Assembly: GCA_013054445.1 (NCBI GenBank)
Contig: JAAMPI010000164.1
Span: forward strand, 1-57,431
Length of the DNA stretch: 57,431 nt
From: Cudoniella acicularis
Lineage: Eukaryota > Ascomycota > Leotiomycetes > Helotiales > Helotiaceae
Reading direction: 5' to 3'
This document shows, piece after piece, positions 10,330 to 21,195 of this stretch. A model generated the notes under the pieces. It was not told the origin of the DNA and did no database searches. It was given only the letters and a program-made list of their open reading frames with translations. How positions within the stretch are numbered: the stretch's first letter is position 1; every line of letters begins with the position of its first letter. Position numbers and translations under genes: made by a program.

Positions 10330-12683
10330 TTAGCGCCAATCAATCGCCCCCGACTCAAACCAATCCCGAACACCAAGACCCCAGATTTGTGTTTCTTCAG
10401 TTATATGCCATGTTTTCAACATCCAGAATGCGAAGCCGCCGAGGATGCCGAAGCTACTGATGACTTTCATGGCTACCCAGCCTTTGTGCTTCATTTCTGC
10501 GTTGAGTTTTAAAAGGCCAAGAGGATCATGCTTGTCCACTCCCCTTTGCATGTTGAAATCTCTCTCTTTTCGCCTTGAATATGTGCTTTGATTTACCAGC
10601 GCTCCTGAATAGCCATCGTCCCGCTGTCTAGCCTCTGAAATCGGAATGATTGTCCCGTCTTGAACACATTCGCCAAGTCTTTCTGTAAGCCAAACTGCTC
10701 TTTCGCTCCGCGCCAGAGCATCAAACCGAGCTCGTTCGTTTTGAAGACTTCGCTGCAAGTCTGCCGCCCAGTTTGCGAGCCGGACTTGCGCCATTCGTTC
10801 TTCTCTTTGGGTATGATCTGTGATCCGTGCCAAAGCGTAAGATGTTGTTGCTCCAACTGGTCCCGTCAGCATGTGTGATGAGGAAACAGCGGGTGGGTTA
10901 AGTGGTTGGTATAAAGATTGTGGTTTGCATATAGCCATGCTAGAATCTCGCCATTGGATGAATTTCTTTGCCGCAGAATGCCGGAGCCATGAAATGCTTG
11001 ATGGATCGAAGATATGTGAGACGAGAGTGTGTAATTCGGAGGGAATAAGCGGCGATACATAGTCAGGGGACATTAGTAGACTTGCGTCCATGGTTTCGTG
11101 GTCTTTAGAAGGTGTCGTGGAAACTGCAAATGGTGCTGATGTTTGTGAAAATGCTTCTTCGGGTGAGACTGCGAATTGAAATGATCGAATATTAGCTCCT
11201 TCGAGCTCGCTTTGAATATTCTCTTTTAATGAGGCCAATTCTTGCGATGATAAATTGTCCGCCTGAGCAAGTAGGGGAATGACATTCGTGAGAGGTGACA
11301 GCCGCCGTAGATACTCAAGATCGACCGGTTTTATTCCTGATAATTTGTTAGACACGCCTTGCTAGTACTAAATGGTGATCTTACGGTGCTGAATCACATA
11401 GAGAACCAAATCAACCTGTGATCCTCCATTACCACTTAACATGCTGATCATTTCTGATTCAGTCATGTTCTCAAGAGACGTTGCCTTCCTCAGATGTGAC
11501 TCTATATAGTCCACGACTGGGGTTATGCATTCCAAACACTGCAAATGTCAGCACATATCACCGAAACCTCCTTGCAATACACACTGATGTCTTATGGCCA
11601 TAACCTGGGGTATCAACAAAACACAAATTTCTCTCAAGCACAGAATCACCCAAGCTCTTTCTTCTTCGCAATATCCGACTCTCTTCTAAATCAGACCACC
11701 AGGCAGGATACGCTCTGGTACTGGCATAGACTTCCGTAATCTGCGATGTTGTTTGCATCTCTCCATGCCCATTTCTCGATTTCGTTCTTGAACTCTTTCG
11801 TCGTGGCTCGGGAATCGATATTGGATTCGGCGTTAACGGGTCAACATGTACAATGTCTTCGCAGGTTTGTACAATTGCCTTGATTAGGGATGTTTTACCC
11901 ACACCTGCAAAGTGTTAGACATGCCGGAAACCCAGAATCTTTGCACTTACCTGAATCTCCAGCAATTAACACCTTTAACCTCCCCATATTCTTCCCCTTT
12001 TCTGTAAAGGGCCTTCTGCTGGGCATCTTGATGCTCGGCATAACAAGTTGCGGTGCACTTCCACTATCCATCATATCTTGTCCACCCTCCCGCTCCTCAT
12101 CCCCGCTCGAAACAATGGCCTGACTCGCAATATCATCCAAATATGAACCAGCATCGGAATTTCTGCGCGAACCTGGACTACTCATGAGCGAGGCTGGAGC
12201 ATGCGACCCAAATGACAAAGGAGTGAAGGGGCGCGAAATCGTGGCTTGGGATAATCTCCGTTGGTGGGATGGAGAGGCATCTCTGCTAATATCTGCGGAC
12301 GACTTGAACATGGGAGATACGGCTTCGGACAGGTCCTCCTCTGAATTTCTCGAGATAGGTCGTCCAAGATTCTTCTTCCAGTTATGCCTCGCCTTCCTGG
12401 CCCTCTCTTCCGAATCATCGCTATCTGGAGCTAAGGAACTTATCGTGGTTTCAAGACTCTCAACGCCGTACGTGCTACTCTTGAGGGTATCGCGTGGCTT
12501 CGGAAAGAGGGGAGAAGGACTGGATTGAGAAGACTGAGAGGATTCCATGGTTTTCTCATCTGCCAGGAAGTAAGTCATCTGCGGAGGCTGGCTTCGACTT
12601 GCCAGCGGTGTCGTATCGCTATCGGCCAAGCTGGCACTCCGCGACCGCCCTGTGAAGGCATCTTCGCCGGGTAAAGGGCGCAT
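10330..12683 (-). CDS. Septin-like GTPase with a long disordered N-terminus and C-terminal membrane segment
   Basis: Four exons: 12683-11951, 11904-11585, 11538-11385 and 11336-10330, giving 737 aa. The first 230 residues are Ser/Pro-rich and disordered. The first splice restores the P-loop AGDSGVGKTS (about 239-248). The second joins FVDTPGYG (G3) to CLECITPVVDYIE, the typical septin run. The third joins LVLYVIQH to RIKPVDLEYLRRL. The G4 motif is LLAQAD, where AKAD is usual. The C-terminus has a hydrophobic stretch KVISSFGILGGFAFWML about 30 residues from the end, so it is probably tail-anchored. Canonical septins lack such an N-terminal extension and such a tail; this looks like the non-canonical septin-like group of Pezizomycotina. 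It is divergent from the CDK gene. Confidence 0.85.
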
Positions 12684-13423
12684 GATAGAGGGATGGTCGA
12701 TGTCTGAGAAGTGAATGAAGTTATTGTATTCATATCAATCTTGAATATTTCTTTGAGAGTTCTTTGAGAGATATGGCGGTCGCCGGAGTTGAAGGCGTTG
12801 AAGTTGTAAGACTAAGCCTAGCATTCAAACATTCATTCGTGCGTCGTACCCCGCGGCAACCTCAAGCCTCTCGGCGGCCGTTATTGGGGGATCATATCCT
12901 CAGGCACCCAGGCACCCGCTCAGGCACTCGGTCTCTCCGCCGCCATCGGTCGTCGGCCCCTCACTGGACTGGCAGACTGCCACTGCTAAACTCCCACCAA
13001 AATTTAGGCGCTGAGGGGCGCTTAAACACCTAAAGCCCCACGCTCGTTCACTGACGGCCAGCGCCAAACTCCCCAAGCCCCTCCGCCCAATAGTTGCCAA
13101 TATCCAGCGGTGATCTCAACCGACGCAGGACTAGCAAGAAAAGGGTCTCGAGGTCTCGCAAGTTCATCTAACTTGCCTACCTACCCTTCGCTCTCTTCAC
13201 CACGGCTTCATTACACGGGTCGAAGGACGCGTTCGCTATCCTCGACAATCTTTGCACTCCAGCCTCATTGCTTTTCGATCCTCGATACACATCGCGCCAG
13301 CGCCCTTCTGTCCAGGCTCCTTTTCGAACATTTCCTCCATCGCCTACCCTCCAGAGACTGCCTCCTACTGTCCCCAGTACAATCAGTATACACAATCTCG
13401 CCACCGAAGAACCACCCGCAGAA
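12684..13423. promoter_or_regulatory. Divergent promoter between septin-like and CDK genes
   Basis: 740 bp between the two start codons. The CDK side is strongly pyrimidine-rich (about 13170-13390), as is common in 5' leaders of highly expressed fungal genes. No specific factor site was identified. ORFs here are chance products of the CT bias. Confidence 0.5.
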
Positions 13424-14557
13424 ATGGACAAGCGACACCCAAGCTCATTCCAGCAGCTGGAGAAGTTGGGAGAGGGAACATATGCTACGGTACGTGGGGG
13501 AGCAAAAATGCATTTGCGAAGTTGTAGGGCGCGATGCCAATCGTCTTGAGCCGTATTGATTCTTGGTTGCTCTGCGCTGTACAATGTTGTTCGCAAAGGC
13601 AATTATCTTGGACCCTACTGACTCATCCAGGTCTTCAAAGGACGAAATAGACAAACTGGAGAACTGGTAGCCTTGAAGGAAATTCATTTAGACTCCGAGG
13701 AAGGGACGCCTTCAACAGCCATTCGAGAAATTTCCTTGATGAAGGAGCTGAAGCACGAGAATATTGTCAGCCTCCACGATGTTATCCACACCGAGAACAA
13801 GCTCATGCTCGTTTTTGAATATATGGACAAGGATTTGAAGAAATATATGGATACGCAGGGCGACCGAGGGGCTTTGAATCCAATCACCATCAAGTCCTTC
13901 ATGCATCAACTGCTCCAGGGTATTGATTTCTGTCACACAAATCGAGTTTTGCATCGCGATCTCAAACCCCAAAACCTCCTCATCAACAACAAAGGTCAAC
14001 TTAAACTTGCCGATTTCGGGCTTGCTCGAGCTTTTGGAATTCCGGTCAATACCTTCTCGAATGAGGTTGTCACCCTTTGGTATCGCGCCCCCGATGTTCT
14101 TCTCGGAAGCCGTACCTATAATACCAGCATCGACATATGGTCTGCTGGTTGCATTATGGCGGAAATGTACACGGGTCGACCTCTGTTCCCAGGAACTACC
14201 AACGAGGATCAACTGGTACGCATCTTCCGAATCATGGGCACACCCTCAGAGCGAACTTGGCCAGGCATTTCACAATACACTGAGTACAAGCAAAACTTCC
14301 AGATGTACGCAACTCAAGATTTGCGAGTTATTTTGCCGCAAATCGACCCAAGTGGAATTGACCTCTTGCAGAGGATGTTGCAGTTGAGACCTGAATTGCG
14401 GATATCTGCACACGATGCGCTCCAACACCCATGGTTCAACGATCTTGGTGGACAAATGAGACACCCAAACCAGCCACCTCCGGGACAAATGCCCATCCAA
14501 CAGCGTGGATACGCACAACCCGGCATGATGGCTCAAGGTGGTTACGATCAATATTGA
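13424..14557 (+). CDS. Pho85/PHOA-type cyclin-dependent kinase
   Basis: Two exons: 13424-13489 and 13631-14557, 330 aa. The splice joins LGEGTYAT to [20 protein letters not shown], completing the glycine loop and the ATP-binding Lys. The cyclin-binding helix is [15 protein letters not shown], catalytic loop [13 protein letters not shown] in [10 protein letters not shown], and the activation segment runs [32 protein letters not shown] and the TPSTAIRE helix are characteristic of the Pho85 branch, not Cdc28, and the kinase end is followed by a Pro/Gln/Gly-rich tail. In yeast and Aspergillus this kinase acts with several cyclins in phosphate sensing, polarity and growth control. Start: the ATG at 13424 is directly followed by the kinase N-terminus; the intron after it begins GTACGT. 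Confidence 0.93.
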
Positions 14558-15559
14558 TTTTCTATTCGGTGGTATAGGAAAGGCTGACAGGACGGAATTA
14601 TGATACCTTCAGAAAGATGCATGGGCAGGCGTTTGCGGCGGATTGGTCAGGCAGACAACGTGCGTGCTTTTTGTATGCGTTTTGTCATGATAGTAGATAA
14701 TAATGATGATTCAAACTGACTGCTTTCTTCCACTTCGGTGGTGCCTAGGTACGCTTTCCTCACCCCTACCAAAATTGACACTTTCACGTGATGTGCCTCT
14801 GCTCCGGGTATAGTCTATATGGCAGTAACGTCTCTTCTCCTTCCTCGCCGCGGCTTACTAGTTGGAGCAGAATCTTGGCACTTCGCACTTTTGGAGAGTA
14901 TTCTCTCTTCTCCCTTCGTTTGTTTGCTCTCGCATACCACGCGAATACTCGATAATAGAGTGCTTACTTGACTCTATTCCATAGCCACGGTGAGAACATG
15001 ATTTTGAGTGGCCTAATTTGGCTTTGGAACATGGTTATTTGGCATTCTCCCCCTGAAAGTTTTAGTACCTTTTCTTGACTTGTTGTACGGTGCGGCAGTC
15101 TTACTGGCTTCCCAGGTGGTTGGCCTCACAATTTTCTACTCCTTTATCAAGAGCGAAGGATGCTTTTCCGCTAGTATGAAGTAATCAGGCCGCGGCTTTT
15201 GAAGTTATCAACTTTCGTGGTCATAAACTTCTTTAAGTTTTCCCTCTTGAGGAGTTAATATGACTCCTTGAAGGGAATTCTCATCACTTGTGAAACTTTC
15301 CCCCCTACCGCATACGAGATGAAATGTTTCGATTAATATTTACAATTGTTTTTTGAAAGCAGCCTGCTATACTCTTTTCTAAATGACTCCTCGCCTTCTT
15401 CTAAAATAACGCCAGAATTTCTCCTACCCCTTATATGCCCAAAGCTAACTGTTAAACAGAGTATGCCGCAAAACCATAAAACGCCGTACCCAAAAGCCCA
15501 CCCGTCGTCGCATCTACAACCACTCATCAACCTTCATAAACCTCTTCCTCAAGTCCCAC
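14558..15559. other. Intergenic between convergent genes
   Basis: Contains the 3' ends of the CDK gene and of the minus-strand secreted protein. ORFs at 15333-15639 are low complexity and unsupported. Confidence 0.45.
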
Positions 15560-17497
15560 TCACTCACCCCTCAAAGCACCACCTCCACGCTCCTCAAACC
15601 TCATCTCCCTCCTCTCCAAATCAAAACAAAACTCGGTAGTCTCCTCATCACAAACACTCCAAAGCTCCCTCTCACACATATCACAATAAACCCCCTCAAC
15701 CACTGACACAAAATCCGGACCCCAAGAACTCTTCATCCCACAAACCTCTCTCGCGCTATGATCTCTCAAATGACTAATCACTAGTCTATCAACGCAATAA
15801 TCTTTCTTCCCTCTCAGTCGTTCTCTACGAGCTAGAACTGCACGACTTTTTTCTTGTCTTTTGCTGGGTTTGCTGGCAGATCTTTTATCGTTGGAGCCCG
15901 GGTTGAAGGGTAGTGAGAGGGAGCTGGAGAAGCCGGGTGGGGGGCCTGAAGCTGTACTGCTGGGAGCTGCTGCTGGGGTGGAGAAGATGGTGAAGTCGTG
16001 GCCGGCGTCTGAGGCGGGGATGTCGCCTAAGATGCGCCGTTGTTTCCAGCACCATCTGGGGGGCTGTTGGGTTCGGGGCCTGTTGTGGGTGCGCTGAGAT
16101 CTGTGCTTGGGGCTGCTGGGGCGGGTGTTGTTGATTCTTGTGTTGATTCTTCTGGGCTGGCGATTGTACTCGCAGCCGCTGTAGCGAGTGTTGTCAATTG
16201 TGGGCTTGCAACTGTGCTCAGTGTTGCTGTAGCCAGTATTGTTGATTCTGGGGGGCTGGAAATTGTACTTGCAGCCGCTGTAGCGAGTACTGTAGATTGT
16301 GGGCTAACAAATGTGCTCGGAGCTGCTGTGGCAGGTATCGTGAATTCTGATCCCCCAGCATCAGAAGCGGGAATATCACCAAGTATACCACCCATATTTC
16401 CCGCTCCATCAGGAGGAGCGTTCTTATTTGTCCCCGCCTCATTTGCAGATTCCTGAGCAGCAGCAGCAGAAGTCTTCGCAGCGGCAGCCGAAGCAGAAGA
16501 AGCAGAGGCCGAGGCGTTTGCGGCTGCTTCCTGCGCTGGCGTAAGAGTTTTGGGGCCAAAGCCGGGTATGATAAGTTGATGAAAAAAGGTACTACTTCCC
16601 ATATTACACCCAAGTGTATGACCGCTGACAATCCTCTGAAAATCCACATCAAACCCATTAGGATCCTTCACGACATCAAAGTCATAAAACGGGATACAAA
16701 AAGCCGCCTCACCATCCATCGTTTCCCACATGGCCATCCTCCCGGGCGCCTGACACAGCGTATTCGGAAACTGCGTATACTGATCCTGCATATCCTGTGC
16801 CTGCTGCGTCTCTGGGAAGCCAAAATCTGTCATCTTGAAGGAGATGGCTTGCAGGAAGCGCTCGTCGTTGCTGAGCCAGACGCAGCCGGGGCGGAAATCG
16901 GTTCCGGGAATTAGTTCGGGACTGGGATACCAGATGTTGCCGTTTTTGAGGTCGTTGCATTGTTTTACGTAGCCGGCGTGCCAGGTTCGGTGGTCGCCTC
17001 CTGGGGTGGTGAGGGAGGCGTACGCGATGCATGTTGCGTCGCTTGAGGAGGCGACGAGTTTCATGTATTCTGTTGGATATTAGCACTCAGTTTTTTTTTT
17101 TTTCTTTCTTTTTGTCTCTCGAAGAGGTGAAAAGCAAGACAAGCGGAAGGGATAAAACTTCTTCCCAAGCACATAAAACAGGGAGTTTAGAAACAAGGAC
17201 CAAGGAAATAAACTAATTACCAGGAGTAATCGTCGAATCAGTCTGAAAACTGCTATCCTCATTACTCCCCGGACCGACCCCAACAATGCCAGGATCCGTA
17301 GCAGTAATGTCCCCATGAGTATCAAATAAGTAAACGCTAGGGTAAGTCCCGCCGCAAGTATCGGGTCCGGTCTCGTCTCTTGCTTGGCTTCCTATGCCGA
17401 TTTGTACGGTTGTTTGGCCTCCTTGGTCTGCAAAGGTTTGGCTGAGACTTAGGGCGCTCACGGCTAGGTCTAGACCAAAGCCGGCGACGAACGCCAT
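15560..17497 (-). CDS. Secreted Ala/Ser/Thr-rich protein, with a one-base frameshift
   Basis: Exon 1 is 17497-17221, and the intron 17220-17070 joins TITP to EYMKLVASSSD. The N-terminus MAFVAGFGLDLAVSALSLSQTFA looks like a secretion signal. A globular region of about 190 residues with several Cys follows (motifs ATCIAYASL, FRPGCVWLSNDERFLQAISFKM, DGEAAFCIPFYDFD), then long Ala/Ser/Thr repeats. As read, the frame stops at 16027. Beyond that, a second frame stays open to 15560 and contains RILGDIPASDAG, a copy of GGILGDIPASDAG found earlier in the same protein, then a Cys-bearing tail ending CDMCERELWSVCDEE. Total exon length is one short of a multiple of three, so a single missing base near 16030 explains the break (about 595 aa if intact). 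It may be a sequencing error or a real mutation. I do not recognise the family. Confidence 0.65.
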
Positions 17498-19565
17498 GGT
17501 TTTGTTGTTTTGTTGTTGTGGTTTGGAGTTGGGAGGGAGGAGTTGAGGACGTTGATGTAGGACGGAGGGTGGCTTAAGGCTTGGGGAAGTAGAGGGTACT
17601 TTTGATGTGAAGAGAGAAGAAGTATTCTTGAAATGTCGGATGAAGGTGCCTTGTAAAGGGGAAGAAAAGAGTGAGGTATGCTAAAGAAGACCGTGAATGC
17701 CGAAAGGCTTGGTGAGATATGTAACACTCAGAGTATTATTTACACAAATGAGCGGACGACGAGTCTTATACCTCACCTATTCAATCTTGAGTATAGTAAA
17801 GTGCGGGAGTCTGCCCCTCTCAATGACATTTTTCCAACAAATCTTTTTTCCACATTTCACAAATCCTCACTTGCGTTAGAACGTTAACTATTGTTAGCCC
17901 GGAACACAATATAGAAAAGAATCCGAAGAATCCTACGACGAGAAAGTTTTAATACCAACATTCGACCTCGAGATAAATTTGCCCATAGGCATGATTGTAT
18001 ATACGTACATTTTGTGGTGAGAGTTGGCGTTAGGTCAGGGGTGTCAATCTCACAGGTACGCCTCCGCTTATGAAGAACTCTCCCAGGAGAGAGCAAATGC
18101 TGCAGATAACTTGCCAATCAGAAAGAAGAATCGACTGCTAGTATTGCGGTACGCATTATGAATGGGTAAGAGGAGCAAGGAATAGGACGAAAATAAGATA
18201 CCAACACGGCGGATTCGGCCATTCCTTCACCGACCTCGGCCCGCCCCGCGACCCAACTGTCATCCCAAGAGCTGACATACCGACGCCGGCGGAAATAAAC
18301 AAAGGAAAATAAAAATTTGTTGGTGGTGCGGTTAGATTTTGTGGTGTATGTATTCCTACCTTTATTCGTTTCAAGTCTGTTGTTGTCTTACTGTATCAAT
18401 CTGCCCCGCGCGCTTCGGCGGCTACGTTAGGTGGATAGATGCATATACAGGTGGTAAGAATCGTATGGTTTGTATTGGAAGTAATAATTGTTATTGCTTT
18501 AGAGGAAATGAAATGCTGGTTTATAGATATTTAACTTTTTTGAAGTGTACGTGCAAGCACACTTCAAAATAATGGAATGAAAAAGAGTAAATACTTGGCT
18601 TAAAATAGTAATATAAATACTTAGGTGTATTAATAATTAGTGCTTTTGAGTATTCTTCTGCATCTTAGTTCGAAGNTTTTTAATTTTGAAGTGTTTGGTA
18701 AAAACACGTGATGCACTTGATCACGGAAAGAAAAGGGGGGTGCCCGCAAGGATTGTTGAAGGATGTTTGCCCCCAGCATCTCAAACTGTCTTTATACGCC
18801 TCTCAACCCTATGATTGTTAAAGTGGTTGAAAATGACCCGGTTGGTTACCAACTTAGCAAGTTAGCCTGCTGAAGCTCACCTGAAGATGCATTTCAGGGG
18901 CACAGAATCTGCTGCGGTTGATGAATTTCACCAACCTCCCTACTGATTTTATTCATGTCAGAACTCTATTTCTACACTTCTTTCCTGTTGGAAAGTAAGC
19001 CTTATTGTACCCAACGCGCGATCATGCATGTTTGTTGGTATTTAGCCGCTAGCGATTTATCATTTTCTCGGGTGTCTCACGTTCCGTGATAGTAAGTAAG
19101 CATTTTGTACTCAGGCTTTCCATTTTATTGAGGATTTACGGCTCAGCAGTGACCATGAATTTTTCTAGTGGGTATGAAACAAGGCTAAGCATGATCATAG
19201 TTGGCAAAATCTCGAAATAGGGGATGTGCAGGATGTTAATCTTCGAGAAATGGCCTAAGAGGATGAGTTTTCTGGTCGCTTGTTGCTTGACCTGTTGTCG
19301 ATGGTCTTTTTGGAGTATTACACACTGATCGGAGTTAGAAAGGAAATGTAACATGAAAGGAATGTGAAATACTTAAAGGAGGATGAATTCATAGAATTTT
19401 ATCCTCGTCACACACCTCATCATTTTCACCTCTTCATTGTTTCTTCTCCCTGCGTTGACTCCTGCGGAGGAAGCTCACGTTCTTCATCGTCAACAACCAG
19501 CAAATATATCTTGTTCGAAACATTAAATTACCAATCTCCTAGCGAACACTTCTCGCTTAACCACC
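17498..19565. other. Intergenic between divergent secreted-protein genes
   Basis: About 2 kb with promoters of both flanking genes. One ambiguous base at 18676. It contains a small inverted-repeat element at 18538-18694 (listed separately). ORFs at 17678-18572 and 19136-19354 have no support. Confidence 0.45.
18538..18694. repeat. Small inverted-repeat element with ACACTTCAAAAT termini
   Basis: The motif TTTTGAAGTGT at 18538-18548 faces ACACTTCAAAA at 18559-18569 as a hairpin with a 10-nt loop. The second motif is mirrored again by ATTTTGAAGTGT at 18683-18694. The outer pair (18559-18694) frames 136 bp of AT-rich DNA with 12-bp terminal inverted repeats, the form of a small MITE. No clear target duplication is seen, and an ambiguous base lies inside at 18676. 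Confidence 0.4.
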
Positions 19566-21195
19566 ATGCGTCTCACAAAGCCTTTGGTAGCAGGGCTCGT
19601 ACTTGCTGCTTTATCTTCACTTGCCAATGCGCGGGCTACGGGATATGTAGCTCGCTCTAAGTTGCGCTCAAAGCTAGTCTCAAGTATATCCCAACCCCTT
19701 TCTCCCTCTTATCCAAATAGCGCACACCCATTGACACTGTCTACGTAGCCTCCGATGCTTGTATTCCTAGCAAGACTTGCTCTCATTTCTTGCCCATTGT
19801 CAATAAAAGGGCCAGTGTCAGAGTCAGGCCGCATGACAGCGACGGTGGTGATTTTGAAAGTGGTGGTGATAGTTCTCCTCAGACTGGAGACCAGACGGGC
19901 CCTGGCCAAGGAACTGGACAAGGCTCCGATCAAGTCCCTTCCCAGCAACAAGGAACTGATTCGCAGACTCCCCCGGCGCAAGGACCACAACCACCTCCTG
20001 CGGACGATACAACCCCTCAAGGTCCGCAACCACCTCCCGCAGATGCTTCAACTCCGCAAGGATCACAACCACCTCCCGCTGATGCCTCTACTCCGCAAGG
20101 ACCACAACCACCTCCCGCTGATGCCTCTACTCCCCAAGGTCCTCAACCTCCACCTGCAGATGATACCACCCCTGAAGGTCCACAACCACCCCCCGAAGGT
20201 CCACAGCCACCTCCCAAAACAACCCCCGAGCAACCGCCTGCTGATCAGTCGGTCGCTGATCCTTCCGCTCCAGGGGACCTTTCAGACGATGACGCATTAG
20301 TCTGCAAGCATCGAAAGCGCTGCGCCCTCCGAATAGACCAGACTCAAGATTATGGCGGTGCCACAACGACCGGGCAGATTAACCTGGACAAACTCACAGA
20401 CCGAATTTCCGCGAATACACCTAAAGATACATTTCCTGACGTCGATCTTGCGTATGAAGAAGTAGGGGATATCGAAAGCGAGACTAATCAACCCAAGATC
20501 TGGGCAGATCCGGACGTACATGGCCTCCTGAGTGATCCCGTGGGCACGTTTAACGACGAATTTATTCTTAAGGAGTGGAAGTCTATTGTCCCGCCGGCTC
20601 CAAGGCCAGGTGATCCTAACGGCGCTCTTAATGCGCAGCTAGTCAATACCAAGGAAGGCATCATCGTGGCGACAGCCAGATTTCAAGAGGAGGATGGAAC
20701 TATAACGTATGCGGCAAATGGACAGCCGCAATATGGACCAAATACAGTGAGGAGTCATGAACTGAGTTGGCAGAGTTGGGCTCGGCAGGTGCAAGCGGAT
20801 AATGCAAACCTTGGGTCTCTGAAAATCCTGATGTCACAGAATGTTTTCGGTAAAGGTCCTCAAGGTGTTATTAGCGAGGCGATATGTATGTGTTCCTCAC
20901 CTCCTTCTCTCCTCTCCCTTTTTCTTTTTTTTGGCTATGGCAACTAATTGCTCCAGCTAAAACCGGCCAATCCGAAACTAGTAAAGCAGTCTTTACTCTC
21001 GACCCCAATGACAGCAAGATGACAGAGGCTTTCCAAGCGATAAGTGGTACCGACAACGTAAGGCCATTTATACAAATGCTTGCGCAGAACCATCGGGATG
21101 TTGGCAATAAGATTATCACAAAGATGCTCGTCTTTCCCAAAGATACGGCATTTTCTGGACCTAATCTCGTCCTGCTTCTCGGACCAGCAGCTTAA
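19566..21195 (+). CDS. Secreted proline-rich repeat protein
   Basis: Three exons: 19566-19683, 19749-20885 and 20957-21195, 497 aa. MRLTKPLVAGLVLAALSSLANA is a clear signal peptide. After the second exon begins (SDACIPSKTCSHF) comes an acidic Gly/Gln/Asp stretch, then about six tandem units of roughly 14 residues built on GPQPPPADASTPQ (nucleotides about 19976-20215). The C-terminal 250 residues are ordered in appearance, with KHRKRCALRI, LSWQSWARQVQAD and FIQMLAQNHRDVGNKI. I recognise no enzyme motif; a cell-wall or extracellular role is inference from signal peptide and repeats. Intron ends GTATAT/GTAG and GTATGT/CCAG fit and all phases agree. Repeat units differ by few bases, so copy number may vary between strains. 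Confidence 0.75.
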
